Shown here one piece after another: positions 11,497 through 22,803 of a stretch of 64,000 bases of DNA (the stretch's first letter is position 1; every line of letters starts with the position of its first letter). A model generated the notes under the pieces. The model saw nothing but the letters and a program-made list of their open reading frames with translations, had not been told where the DNA came from and did no database searches. A program made the translations under genes and the position numbers. This DNA comes from Branchipolynoe longqiensis (lineage: Eukaryota > Annelida > Polychaeta > Phyllodocida > Polynoidae), in assembly GCA_030323885.1 (NCBI GenBank), contig CM059200.1, positions 454,936 through 518,935 on the forward strand. Direction: 5' to 3'.

Positions 11497-11826
11497 TTGT
11501 TTGTTTGTTGTTGTTTTACGTTCTAGCAACATCTAAGTTCATATCAGGATGGGTACCGACTTGTGAAAGTGCACACTCATGGTGACTTTATAGTGCTGCC
11601 CAACTGGGAGGCCAGGCCACCAGCATAACCTGATATCCCACTCAGTCACATTATCCTGACATTGAACCAACCAGTCCTTGCCCTATCCTAATAATGCCGA
11701 GCGCCATGCTAGGAAGCAACAAGTATCAATTTTTAAGTCATTGGTTTGACTTGACCAGGGTTCGAACCCACGATCTACCAACACGGGAGACGGATGCTCT
11801 AACTCATTCGGCCATCCCGTCTGGTT
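11497..11826 (-). mobile_element. SINE-1, full length
   Basis: Reads from the tail (gtttgtttgttgttgtttta) through the body to a tRNA-like head ending gccatcccgtctggt. Head motif on the minus strand: gggttcgaaccc preceded by an A-box-like ggatggccgaatgag. Confidence 0.9.
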
Positions 11827-12049
11827 ATATAGATCCATGCCTAACTAGGCACACACGTGACCATGACTGACGGACCTCCAATGATAGTCATCAGCGAGGT
11901 CGTGAAAGTACACGTGTTTCTTACCAATGAACTTCTTTCCTAGAAGTTATAAATAACAATCCAAAAGCAAAAGCTGAAAATAATGTGTAACTGCTACCAT
12001 ACAAGTACAATTGACCATGAATAATAATAACAATTTAACAAATGTAGGG

Positions 12050-12352
12050 GGGTCTTTATGTCCTAGCAACATCTAAGGTCATATCAGGACGGGTACCGAT
12101 TTGTGACAGTGCACACTGATGACACCCTTTATAGTGCTGCCCCACTTAGACACGGGGACCATGACCCGATATCTTACTCAGTCACATTATCCTGATACTG
12201 AGCAAACCAAACCTTGCCATCTCCTATTAATGCCAAGTGCCAGACTAGGTATTGACACATATCAGTTTCGTAAATCCTTGGTTTGACTCAATCAGGGTTC
12301 ACACCCATGACCTCTCCATGGGAAGCGAGCCAGCATTCTCACTGACCGTTCA
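12050..12352 (-). mobile_element. SINE-1 copy, diverged
   Basis: Tail end tcctagcaacatctaaggtc, body, then a degenerate head near tcagggttcacacccatgac. Confidence 0.8.
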
Positions 12353-12899
12353 GTGTAATAATTATTATTATTAATAGAGAAATATATATTGTACATTCCA
12401 TATAACGAGCTCAAAGCACACGTGAATGTATAATCAGATTCACTGCATATCTGATATGACGTAACGTCAGATGTGATAAATATCACCATTACAAAACTGT
12501 ACTATCAAAAGCATCAATATTAGGTACTTAATGCTTTTGAAATATTATCGTTATTATTATTGCTATTGTTATAGCTATTATTATACCATTTTTTTTGTTT
12601 AGTGAATGCAACTTTATTCGTCGAAAATCATTTTGCAGAATCAGTGTATGCATGCCAGAATTCTGACACCATCGACCTATTTCAGTGTTTACAAACATGG
12701 GTGTATGCACGCGCACTTTGGCTGCAAAACATGTCATGTCTGACAAAACATAATGGCAAAAGCAAGGCAATCTAGTGCTCAGTCCTGATGAATGGCAAAT
12801 GGGCCTCTGATAAAACTATCATCATCACATAGGTAAACATCTTGTTTCTGTATGTGCGAAGTCATTTGATGTTATATGGTGCGATTAGGCGATATGATG

Positions 12900-13249
12900 T
12901 GTATGCAGGTATTGCAGGTATTGCAGGTATTGCAATACCTCAGGGAGTTTGACGCCCCTTCCCTGCAGAGTTGTAACCACTGCCTTGTGGTACAGGTTCT
13001 TGACAGAACCGAAGGCTAAAGGAGCAAACACTAAACAGAAAACCATGTCACTGTGGCAGCATTAAGGGCGGTTGATGTATGGAACTCCCAACATCTCCCG
13101 ACCAGCCACTGCAGGGACAAATAGTTTTGCACCTCTCTGGACATGTTCTTGCCGGTCTGAAACCTTTATTTCCTCCCTAAGAGAGTGCCGCTGGTAACTT
13201 GCAAAAGCCAGCAGCACTTCAACACTTTTGCAGGCAGCTTTCATGAAAT
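12900..13249. other. Unassigned segment; 13111-13249 is repeated at 16517-16650
   Basis: An imperfect 9-bp direct repeat (ttgcaggta) sits at 12910-12935. From 13111, the text gggacaaatagttttgcacc through caggcagctttcatgaaa recurs almost unchanged at 16517-16650. In both places it joins the 3' end of the same LINE family, but at different LINE positions. A 60-codon minus-strand frame covers the segment; I do not recognise it. Confidence 0.6.
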
Positions 13250-13572
13250 GTACTCAAACCGACGGGGCTGCCCTCTATGGAAGATCTTTTGATCAAAAAG
13301 AATCTCCAGTGGACTGGACACCTCATGAGGATGTCATCAGACAGGCTACCAAAGCAGATCCTCTATTCTCAACTGTCTTCTGGTTACAGAAAGAGAGGGT
13401 GCCCCTCGTCTCCGGTTCAAGGATACCATCAAGAGAAACCTGAAGCTGAGAGACATTAAGACCGACTCATGGACATCACTCTCACAGCAGACAGCTAAAT
13501 GGAGAGTGGCAGTCAAGTAATGAAAGCAGTCTTTGTCGCATCGCGACTGACAGCATGATGATGATGATGAGG
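13250..13572 (+). pseudogene. LINE 3' end remnant (same family as 2776-3522)
   Basis: Encodes VLKPTGLPSMEDLLIKKNLQ, WTGHLMRMSSDRLPKQILYS and the final KLRDIKTDSWTS block with one frame change. It ends in the usual gcatcgcgactgacagcatg and an ATG repeat. Only the last 100 or so codons of the polyprotein remain. Confidence 0.85.
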
Positions 13573-13574
13573 CG

Positions 13575-13920
13575 ATATTTGAATTTGTCTGAGGTGCAAA
13601 GTAATCTACTTCATCTGTCAGCTGGGTCACATGACCAGAGGGAAGCATTCTGATTGGTTTATCATGTGCTGTTGTTTACATTTACATGATGCAGGCCATG
13701 TGCTTTTGTTGATCATGTTGTTTTGTGCATTTTTGTTAACAAATAGTTGTCAGTTATTTAGCACAAATGGTGAAGTTAACATGCATTTAAAACACAGTTT
13801 TTCTATCTGACTTTCCGACTTCTCTTTAAGAATTTGTGTTGTTTATTTACTCCTTTACTCAGCTAAAAAATCCTGTAAAGGAAAACCAATAGAAGCACTG
13901 CAGCCAAGTTGTACGTGCAG
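13575..13920. other. No gene seen
   Basis: Unique AT-rich sequence without recognised features. Confidence 0.4.
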
Positions 13921-13924
13921 ACCT

Positions 13925-14048
13925 AATTATATATGCTGACGTCACGGGAAAGACATCGATAGATTTCAGCCATAACAGATTCTATCAAATTGACTTTTCA
14001 TGCAAGAAATGCTTACTAAATGCACAAGTATCTAATCTAACCTCGATA
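13925..14048 (+). mobile_element. MITE-A fragment (middle to right part)
   Basis: cataacagattctatcaaat and aatgcacaagtatctaatct match the MITE-A middle. The right end is replaced by the pogo-like MITE that follows. Confidence 0.5.
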
Positions 14049-14383
14049 CAGTATAACCCCATTAAACCAAGCTGGGTTAAACCAAACGATCGGCTAATCC
14101 AAATCTTTTTTGGCAGCCCGGCAAAATACTACCATTTATCATATAAAAAAGTTGGTTAAACCAAAGTCAGTTCATCCAAATTATCGGTTAATCCAAACAA
14201 AATTGTCGGAACCCAGGCCACTTCTGGTATGGTTAAATCACACTTTCATGTGGTTATAAGGTCATCTGAGATCCCACCAACTTTTTTATATGATAAATGG
14301 TAGTATTTTGCGGGTCAGCTGAAAAAAGTTTGGATTAACCGATTGTTTGGTTTAACCAAGCTTGGTTTAACGGGGTTATACTG
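14049..14383. mobile_element. pogo/Tigger-like MITE (CAGTATAACCCC), 335 bp
   Basis: Begins CAGTATAACCCCATTAAACC and ends with the reverse complement of CAGTATAACCCCGTTAAACC, with TA on each side (14047-14048 and 14384-14385). A CAGT-type terminus with a TA duplication is the established hallmark of pogo-like Tc1/mariner elements. It has no transposase. Confidence 0.85.
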
Positions 14384-14485
14384 TATATACATAAAAAACA
14401 ACAATCAAAGTGTCCACATACATTGTATATTACATCCATAATGCACCTGCGTTTTTGCCAAAGCCAAGTCAAAGTCAAAGCCAAA

Positions 14486-14568
14486 GCTTGGTTAAACCAA
14501 TGATCGGTTAATCCAAACAAATTTCTAGGGTCCCTTCAAGTTTGTTTTAACGGGGTTATACCATATTA
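14486..14568. mobile_element. Second pogo-like MITE end
   Basis: ttggttaaaccaatgatcgg and ttttaacggggttatac repeat the right end of the element at 14049-14383. The left end is not recognisable. Confidence 0.65.
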
Positions 14569-14962
14569 TGTTGGATAAAATCTAGCCACGTGCTTTGGTT
14601 TAGAATATTTGATGCTTGCTTTCATCTGATTATGGAGCTTTAATTGTCATTCAAAAACATATAAAATATGGAAAAGGACTGTAACTTTATTGGCCATATA
14701 CAGAAGCCATCCATGTATGGTCATGGACACATCGGCCAAAAGGTAAACAGAAGTACATGGAAACAAACATACACACAGGTCAAATGCATAGCATTTTGCT
14801 GATACTAGTGATAGGAGAAGCTAGTTTTATCGCTACCACTGGGTGCATAACCGCTTAGTCCTCCTGCGCATATATATATATACTCCGGTGCGACTGACAA
14901 TGGTCAACATCCAGGGGAGGTGAGGTGCCACCGGTACAGTGTTACATCTTACAGAGTTTAAC

Positions 14963-14963
<1 letters not shown>

Positions 14964-15008
<45 letters not shown>

Positions 15009-15010
15009 TG
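14964..15010. repeat. (TAA)n microsatellite
   Basis: About fifteen consecutive TAA units. Confidence 0.95.
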
Positions 15011-15094
15011 TAATATTCCCTTACGTATCTTTATACTCGCATACTACGTTATACATAATATATATACATATATATATATGTGTGTGTGTGTGTG

Positions 15095-15262
15095 TGTAGT
15101 CATGAGGGGTGTTTATACAAATGTAAACACTGCACCGCGAGCAGGATTCGAACCGACACTTCTTGCCATTCTGCGGTTAGCATCCTAACCATTAGACTAT
15201 CATGGCTCTAGGTCCCTGATGAAATCATCTTATCAACGTCACTTCTTGTCTGAGAGATGATT
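15095..15262 (-). mobile_element. SINE-4-like repeat with tRNA-like head
   Basis: On the minus strand, gccatgatagtctaatggtt (A-box-like) is followed by gtcggttcgaatcctgc (B-box-like) about 40 bp later. The anticodon arm does not fold convincingly and the flank is shared in style with 24018-24245. I read it as a tRNA-derived SINE, not a working tRNA gene. Confidence 0.5.
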
Positions 15263-15267
15263 AGCAA

Positions 15268-15566
15268 AATTTAAGGTCATATCAGGATGGGTACCAACTT
15301 GTGACAGTGCACAATCATGGTGACTTTATAGTGCTGCCCCACTGGGAAATCAGGCTGCCAGCACCATGATCTGATATCCCACTCAGTCACATTATCCTGA
15401 CACTGAGCTAACCAGTCCTTGCCTTATCCATTAATGCCGAGCACCAGGCTAGGAAATGACAAGTATCAATTTTAAAGTCATTGGTTTGACTCGACCGGGA
15501 ACCAAACTCCTGATCTTCTGCATGCGAGGCCTGCGCTCTACCGATTAGGCCACCACGCCCGGTCTT
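15268..15566 (-). mobile_element. SINE-1, near full length
   Basis: Runs from aaggtcatatcaggatggg through cactcagtcacattatcctg to a head ending accgattaggccaccacgcc. The tail is truncated. Confidence 0.85.
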
Positions 15567-15840
15567 TGTCATGTGTGTAGGTTCAGAACTTCTCCATGCT
15601 GTTCAATAGAAGCATATAATATTATTTGGCTATATTTTTAATGAAAAGCTCTGCATGCCTTTGTTGAAATATTGTTTATTAAGCCAACCATACGAAATAA
15701 TACTATTTTATAAATTAATTGTAATTGTATATATCACAAGTTTCTATTATTAGTATTAACAACAACGACAATATCCTAATTTCTAGATGAATCCTTTTTG
15801 TGTCCTAACCTTTTGTGTGAACATTCACTGCCTAACCAGT
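15567..15840. other. No gene seen
   Basis: AT-rich unique sequence. Confidence 0.4.
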
Positions 15841-15981
15841 ATCTGTGTCGCAGTTTAAAAAGGTACCCAGTTTAAAATGTAGCCGTTCACAATCCGCAGG
15901 CGTCAAAGTCGAATGGCAAGCCTGAAATCTTAGCTGAATTTCTGGCTTGTGGAGGAGCTCTCTGAAATTCTAGGGCGAGAC

Positions 15982-16388
15982 TAGATAAATGATTCACCCC
16001 GTACTTGCAGTACACGGGTGAATACCAACCCTATACAAAAGCTGTCAAAAGAAGCGGGGAAATGAAATGAGAGCCTAATTTCACAATCTAAGAAGCAACA
16101 TTTATTCTTTATATGTTTTCATATTTCCCCGCGACCTTTGAGTTGAAAAATTTAATAAAACATGCAGTTTAATAGACTTTAAAAGTGAAATCGACGGCGT
16201 TCTATTGCCGCCATCTTGTCTTTTTGCATTCTCTCCCATTTCACAAGCTCTGTGCCGATATAAGTACCCATTTGACACTGGAGCCAGGCATTCTACTTCC
16301 TGTTCCATACTAAAGCTATTTTCGCCCATATTTATGCTATGTTGTCGTTCACCCGTGTACTGCGAGTACGGGGTGAATCCTTTATCTA
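15982..16388 (+). mobile_element. MITE-B copy with 9-bp TSD GGGCGAGAC
   Basis: Left terminus TAGATAAATGATTCACCCC, right terminus its diverged inverted copy. The duplication GGGCGAGAC sits at 15973-15981 and 16389-16397. The interior contains tgccgccatcttgtcttttt and gttccatactaaagctattt, as in the other three copies. A 9-bp TSD is typical of Mutator-like elements. Confidence 0.9.
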
Positions 16389-16516
16389 GGGCGAGACAAG
16401 CAAGGATTCCTTCAGTAATCATTGTAGTGACTATTTTATGCTTGATAGTATAATTATATATTATCTTCTGCACTCACAGGTTAACAAGCAATTAACAAGT
16501 TTTTAAGTATAATTTT

Positions 16517-16786
16517 CAGGGACAAATAGTTTTGCACCTGTCTGGACATGTTCTTGCCGGTGTGAAACCTCTATTTGGTCCTTGAGAGAGTGCTGCTGGT
16601 AACTTGCAAAAGCCAGCAGCACTTCAACACTTTTGCAGGCAGCTTTCATGAAAACCTGAAGCTGAGAGACATTAAGACCGACTCGTGGACATCACTCTCA
16701 CAGCAGAGAGCTAAGTGGAGAGCGGCAGTCAAGTAATGAAAGCAGTCTTTGTCGCATCGCGACCGACAGCATGATGATGATGATGA
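16517..16786 (+). mobile_element. Chimeric LINE 3' fragment
   Basis: 16517-16650 copies the segment at 13111-13249. It is joined directly to acctgaagctgagagacatt, the last part of the LINE seen at 13250-13572, and ends with the same tail and ATG repeat. Relative to the 13-kb copy, about 190 bp of coding sequence is missing. Confidence 0.8.
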
Positions 16787-17049
16787 AGTATAATTTTATA
16801 TTATCTTCTGCACTAAGAGGTTAACAAACAATTAACAAGTTTCTAAGTATAATTTTATATTATCTTCTGCACCAACAGGTTAACAAGCAATTAACAAGTT
16901 TTTAAACATGGGTACAATCTCAATCAGGCAGAAATGCATGCGCATTGTGAAAAGCCCCGTTTTAAGCTGGGTACCCCTTTAAACTGCAACACCGGCCCAG
17001 ATTGACCCCACGGCCCCCAACACGGGAAGCAGGCCACCCGGTGCCCTGT

Positions 17050-17779
17050 CTGGGGCCATATGCATGAAGCAGTGTTAGCGAGCCAAAATGCGTTTAGACA
17101 GGATTTCTGGTTTAGCGCCAAAAAGTTGGTATGCATTGAGCAGTGTTAGGCCTAACACCACAAGCTTAAACTAGGTTAAGCTAAACCAGAAAATAGCAGG
17201 TTTACAGGCGGTGTTAGTTATCAAATCTATTCAATGCGATCATATTTAACAGAATTAGCTACCAAATAAGTGAAATTTGACCAATTTAACCCTAAATTCG
17301 AAGCGTTATTAAGGCTACCGCCACATTGGCGGCGATATTAATAGTTATATTTTCGAATCGACGAAGGTACAGTAAACAAACCGCCGCCGCGGCCAGTATG
17401 GAACGCGACGTCGATGCGGTGGCAGCGGCGATTTGTTTACATTACGTTCGTCGATTCGAAAATATAACTATTAATATCGCCGCCAATGCGGCGGTAGCCT
17501 TAATAACGCTTCGAATTTAGGGTTAAATTGATGAAATTTCACTTATTGCGTATGTAATTCTGTTAAATATGATCGCATTCAATAGATTTGAGCCTAATAT
17601 ATGGCTACAAACGCAGAGGGATTTCCCAAATCTATAAATACATTCATGATTAGCTAACACTCACCGTTTAGGCCGCCATGCATACGTTTTCGACGCCGCC
17701 GATAAATGGTGATAGCTATACAGTGTTAGAGGGATAACACCACACGCCGCTAACACTGCTCCATGCATACGGGCCCTGG
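17050..17779. mobile_element. MITE-F, 730-bp fold-back element
   Basis: The outer ends tggggccatatgcatgaagc and, reverse-complemented, agggcccgtatgcatggagc are inverted. An inner pair of arms of about 175 bp, near 17219-17395 and 17410-17595, is almost perfectly complementary (for example ttcgaagcgttattaaggct and its complement). A diverged piece of the same arm occurs near 21100-21240. Short open frames inside are not convincing genes. Confidence 0.8.
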
Positions 17780-17888
17780 TGGGTCACCTTCTTATTCTCC
17801 CACGTGAGAAGAGGCAGTCACGCCTCAGTGCACACTCCATGCTGGTGGTGTACCACCACGACAGGAAGTCACCCACCCCCCAGTCTCT

Positions 17889-18236
17889 ACCTGTTGTTGT
17901 TTGTTGGAGTTTTACGTCCTGGCAATATCTATGATCATAACAGGATTGGTTTGCTGTTGGAGTTTTACGTCCTGGCTACATCTGTGGTCATATCAGGACG
18001 GGTACTGACTTGTGACAGTGCACACTCATCGTGATTTTATAGTGCTGCCCCACTGGGAGATCAGGCCGCCAGCACCATGACCTGATATCCCCACACAGTC
18101 ACATTATTGTGACACTGAGCCAACCAGTCCTTGCCCTATCCTATTAATGTTGAGCGCCAAGCTAAGAAGTGACACGTATCAATTTGATAAGTCATTACTT
18201 TGAGTCGACCAGGAATCGAACTCCCGATCTCACAGG
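17889..18236 (-). mobile_element. SINE-1 with a doubled 3' tail
   Basis: Two SINE-1 tail segments stand in tandem: ttggagttttacgtcctggc at about 17904 and again at about 17955. They are followed by one body and a partial head ending aatcgaactcccgatctcac. Confidence 0.8.
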
Positions 18237-18239
18237 AGT

Positions 18240-19060
18240 ATCAAACCGCAATAAACGAGTCATGAGTGCACTAGTAGATCTAAGTTGTATATAGATTATA
18301 AGCCCACATTGAACCACTAACCTATATTCTTCCAAATTTTGAATTGTGGATGTAACACAATAGAAGGGGAAACCAAAAATAATACAGAATTTCAACATCA
18401 ATTTTTTTTCATAAAGCTTTGTAGAAAAATTATATTACTAGACATGGTACTAGAAAATAACCTTATACATGCAACAGTTTTTTTACTGTAACTCTGGTAT
18501 TCCCAGGTTAACATAATTTATTTCCTAATTTAATAAGCATGGGACAAGCAGGGGACACGACAGTTACGTCCAGAACCAGCTTAATCACCCTGGATTATTA
18601 GATTAAACAAAATATATATGCATGCAAAATGAATAGTTATTTCAAGTAAGAGTCTTCTTTTATTATTTCATTGACTAACAGGTAATATTCTAGGCAAAAT
18701 AAAGGTCTAGTAGGCTGTAGAAAAGTCCAAATTCTCCATGTCACAAATTAATGCCTTTAAAACACAATATTTTTGGAATGAAAATGTTGGCTTCCTTTTA
18801 CTATGTCACATTAGGCCTTAATTTTTTTCATATCTATCTCTCCAAAGTGTAAGAATACCAGTTCTATTAAAAAAATACCTCCCATTCTCTTTCAATAATT
18901 GGTTTTGACCATTACATACTGAAAAGTACATTGGCCCCATTTACCATGAAACGATCCAGATAAGTTGGATCAAATATAGGTCATGGTTTAGTTTAGAAAA
19001 GTATATGCTTTGATGTACTTATAATCTATATATAGATACACAGCTTTCAGTGGCACTTCC
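18240..19060. other. No gene seen
   Basis: About 800 bp of AT-rich unique sequence. I find no extended frame, splice-flanked exon or known repeat. Confidence 0.4.
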
Positions 19061-19177
19061 GCTGTGTTCGACTGGATTCTCACATTCGCACCGATCAAAC
19101 TAATCTCACAAATTGATGTTCGACTGGTCGACATGGCTCGCTGCCATGACAACCTCGCACACTGCAGACATGTATAT

Positions 19178-19663
19178 TATGGCCGTATTCGATTAACACG
19201 ACTCGGGCGACTCGGGTCACCCGACTTGCTAGAATTTCAAATTGAACACCGCGAGTGGAGTCGACAAATACAGGTGCCGTGTGCGAAAAGTCCCGACCCC
19301 AGTAACCCACGTCTTGGCTGGGGTTGGCTAGGAGCGATGACGTCACATTTGTTCTGGTACCGTCCTGTAGCAATACAAGTCCTATGTGATTTTTTGGGGG
19401 TTAAAAAAAAAAGAAGTCAGATTAATTAAATGGAAATACAACTAAACTATGCAATCACAAAATACTTTAAATCCTATGTTGCTGTAGTTATATCGGTTAT
19501 TATTTTTTTTTATATAAAAGAACAAGTTTTGGATTCAGTCACCATTTTTACACTCCGAGCATGGAGAAGTGTGTTCGTTTATTCCACCCGAGTCTGTAGG
19601 ATGTGCGCATGCGCCAAAAAGTAGCTCGGGTGAGCCGAGTTGATTAATCGAACACGCCCATGG
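19178..19663. mobile_element. MITE-G copy
   Basis: Left end atggccgtattcgattaac and right end whose reverse complement is atgggcgtgttcgattaatc. The subterminal DNA carries repeated ctcgggtgac words. Related copies lie at 21249-21709 and 43802-44000. Confidence 0.7.
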
Positions 19664-19945
19664 CGTCGCACAGTAGTGTGCATTGCTCGTGATCATGTAT
19701 GACTAAATACTTTTTATTCTCTCTCTTTCATTCACAGCTTTAAAGTTGTATAAGTCCGATGGGTTTTAGTTCATCTTTTTTTTTTCCAGATGAATATATT
19801 AGGTTGATAATTATACTCTACCTTCTTTAGTTTAAAGTGACCTTTATTTTAAATGGATAACTTTGGAGATATTTGAAGTGCAAATATATGCACTAAATTA
19901 GTGTTGGCATGCGCATCAAGAGTCTGACACCATATGCTTCAGTAG

Positions 19946-20684
19946 TTGTTGTTGTGTGTTGTTGTTTTACATCCTAGCAACATCTAAGGTCATATCAGGA
20001 TGGCTACCGACTTGTGACAGTGCGCACTCGTGGTGACTTTATAGTGCTGTCCCACTGGGAAACCAGGCCGCCAGCACCATGACCTGGTATCCCACTCAGT
20101 CACATTATCCTGACATTGAGCTAACCAGTCCTTGCCCTGTCCTAATAATGCCGAGCGCCTGGCTAGGAAGCAACAAGTATAAATTTTTAACTCATTGGTT
20201 TGACTCGACTGGGGTTCAAACCCACGACCCCACGATCTACCAGCACGGGAGACGGTAGATAAAGGATTCACCCGGTACTCGCAGTACACGGGTGAATACC
20301 AACCCTATATAAAAACGGTCGAAAATGTGGGGAAATGAAATGAGAGCCTAATTTCACAATCTAAGAAGCAACAATTATTCTTTACATATGTCTTATTATT
20401 TCCCCGCTACCTTTGAGTTTAAAAATATAATAAAATATCTAGTTTAATAAGATTTAAAAGTGAAATCGAGAGCTTTCTAGTGCCGCCATCTTGTCTTTTT
20501 GCATTCTCGCCCATTTCACCAAGTCTGTGCCTATATCATTTATATGGGTAGCCATTTGATACTGGAGCCACAGTTTCTAGTTCCTGTTCCATACTAAAGC
20601 TATTTTCGCCTGTATTTTACAGTACGTTGTCCTTCACCCGTGTATTACAAGTACTGGGTGAATCTTTTATCTAGGGAGACGGAC
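19946..20684 (-). mobile_element. SINE-1 in MITE-A, itself interrupted by MITE-B
   Basis: SINE-1 body and tail at 19946-20255, with a trace of its head (ac) at 20683-20684. Its flanking duplication is GCTTCAGTAG. The SINE head is cut by MITE-B with a separate 9-bp duplication. Confidence 0.85.
20256..20673 (+). mobile_element. MITE-B copy with 9-bp TSD GGGAGACGG
   Basis: Termini TAGATAAAGGATTCACCC and its inverted relative at the right end. GGGAGACGG is present at 20247-20255 and 20674-20682, and is part of the SINE head. 418 bp, no coding capacity. Confidence 0.92.
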
Positions 20685-20833
20685 GCTTCAGTAGTAACAG
20701 GTTCTATTAGATTTTCTTAGCATGCCCTTCTATACAGCAACATATGCTTAATGCAGGCACCAGTTTCGAAGTTACATATTTAGAATCAAATCTAGATGAG
20801 GGTTTTGGTTTAGAAAATGTTATGCAGCTTCAG

Positions 20834-21248
20834 TTCAAGTTGTTAGGAAACGCAGATGAAATATTACTTTGTTGCTATTCCAACAAAAGCTTTATTTGCT
20901 ATGGCTACATTATTTCGAAAGGTTCTATTGAGGATTTGCATGTGACGTAGGCATCACACTACTCCTGCGTCATGGTTGGATAGAAGCAGTTCCTTCTACT
21001 ATCAAGTGCATGTAAATAAAACAAAAAGCACAAATCTATTCACTGCTACGTTCTAATTCTGTTAGTTAGAACCATGAATATTCAATCGGGGGTTGAAATA
21101 ATGTTATTTATGAGAATAGCTTACTCAAAAAGTGAAATTCGGTCAAATTAAACCCAAAATCGGAGCAATATTAACACACGCCACCGCATTGGCAGTTTTA
21201 TAGCTGTACTTTCTATCCAACCATGATGGCCGACGAGGCACTGGTCAC
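20834..21248. other. No gene seen; trace of MITE-F arm
   Basis: Unique sequence at first. Then, at about 21100-21240, agtgaaattcggtcaaatta and neighbouring words resemble the inner arm of MITE-F. Confidence 0.4.
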
Positions 21249-21709
21249 ATGGGCCATAATCGATTAACACAACCCGAGCGACTCGGGTCACCCGAGTCGT
21301 CAGAATTTCAAATCGAACACTGCGAGTAGAGTTGACAAATACATGTGCCGTGTGCAAAACGATCCGACCCAAGTAACCCACCTCCTAGCTGGGGTTGGCT
21401 ACGAGCGATGACATCACATTTGTGCTGGTACCGTCCTGCAGGATAACAGCTACCAGTACCAGTCATACATGTTTTTTTAAAGAATAACTTAGATTAATGA
21501 AATGGAAATATAGATAAACTAGGCCATCATAAAATACTTTAAATCCTATTTTGCTATAGTTTTATCGGTTATTACAAAAAACAAAACAAAAAGTGTCCAC
21601 CCGAGCGCGGAGAAGCGTATTCGATTATTCGACCCGAGTCTGTAGGATGTGCGCATGCGTCAAAAAGTGGCTCGGGTGACCAGAGTCGATTAATCGATTA
21701 CGCCCATGG
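21249..21709. mobile_element. MITE-G copy
   Basis: gggccataatcgattaacac at the left; the right end reverse-complements to ccatgggcgtaatcgattaa. The interior agrees with 19178-19663, including tctgtaggatgtgcgcatgc. Confidence 0.75.
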
Positions 21710-22105
21710 TGCTAATCGTTTGACGCAAATCCTCAATTGAACAAACTATCGCTATTTTATTCATGAGGACTTGCTCCAATATCGCACTTGACTGGTCAGC
21801 TTCCAGTGCTCAAATTGTTTACTCTGTTCAGATGGAACCCATAAAACACAAACAGTATCTTTCCAGTTGAATACGTCCAGTGCATTGTGTAGGACTGTCC
21901 ATTCAGGAAAGACGCATTCACTTCAAGTCGGTGTCCCGTGAACTGACAGATGCGACTGGCCAACACAGTCTGGCACCGAAAACGCTCCACTTGGCGAGTG
22001 ATGCGATATCTCAACGCAAGTGCTGCCCCCTGGAGGTAACAGCGGAAACTACACTACATAATTATATACCTTTTCAGTAGATTGGGTCTCTCCATCCAAA
22101 ATCGA
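21710..22105. other. No gene assigned
   Basis: Two overlapping open frames of 66-72 codons on opposite strands; neither shows a motif. Confidence 0.35.
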
Positions 22106-22106
22106 T

Positions 22107-22155
22107 ACTCATCCTGATATGACCCCATATGTTGCTAGAATGGGAAACCCAAAAC
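22107..22155 (+). mobile_element. SINE-1 3' tail fragment
   Basis: ctcatcctgatatgacccc and tgttgctagaatgggaaacc, a diverged tail. Confidence 0.6.
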
Positions 22156-22290
22156 ATCAAGCGGTGTGGAAAACACCCAATTGACCGATCCCACTCCCAT
22201 ATCATCTTGATTCGAAAACGAGGTTAGTTGCCAAACTGATCCTAGCAAAACCTTAGCAATGCCATGGTTTACTCTTGTGTTGCTCAATAG

Positions 22291-22637
22291 TTTGTTTGTT
22301 TGTTGTTGTTTTACGTCCTAGTAACATCTAAGGTCATATCAGGATGGGTACTGACGTGTGACAGTGCACACTCATGTCGACTTCATAGTGCTGCCCCACT
22401 GGGAGACCAGGCCACTAGCACCATGACCTGAAATCCCACTCAGTCACATTATCCTGACACTGAGCCAACCAGTCCTTGTCCTATCCTAATAATGCCGAGC
22501 GACTGGCTAGGAAGCAACAAGTATCAATTTTTAAGTCATTGGTTTGACTCGACCAGGGTTCGAACCCACGAACCCATGGTCTACCAACACAGAAGACGGA
22601 CGCTCTAACTCCTTTGGCCATCCCGCCTGGTCGTCGC
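22291..22637 (-). mobile_element. SINE-1, full length, TSD GTTGCTCAATAG
   Basis: Tail gtttgtttgttgttgtttta to head ggccatcccgcctggt. The 12-base duplication GTTGCTCAATAG lies at 22279-22290 and 22638-22649. Confidence 0.92.
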
Positions 22638-22803
22638 GTTGCTCAATAGAAAAATGGACCAGGTAGTTAATTTGTTATTCAATACCGTTAGAGGTATTTC
22701 TGAGCAAAGATACATACAAATAAAGATTACTGACACTCAATCTAATATATTTATCTTTAAAAGAAGGGCAGAAACTTAAAAGTGTCGGACTGTGCGATTT
22801 TAA

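Larger units (their letters stand above)
15841..16996. mobile_element. MITE-I termini enclosing later insertions
   Basis: Left end tgtgtcgcagtttaaaaagg followed by tacccag, and right end whose reverse complement is ggtgttgcagtttaaagggg followed by tacccag, form an inverted repeat of about 35 bp. Between them lie a MITE-B copy (15982-16388) and a LINE 3' fragment (16517-16786). The intervening DNA (16787-16960) repeats a short gaagtataattttatattat motif three times. Confidence 0.5.
19744..20833 (+). mobile_element. MITE-A copy split by SINE-1 plus MITE-B
   Basis: The left half (19744-19945) begins after TTAA with agttgtataagtccgatggg. The right half (about 20685-20833) resumes with gcttcagtagtaacaggttc and ends ttatgcagctt. 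The 10 bases GCTTCAGTAG are duplicated at the break (19936-19945 and 20685-20694), marking the SINE insertion. Confidence 0.8.
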
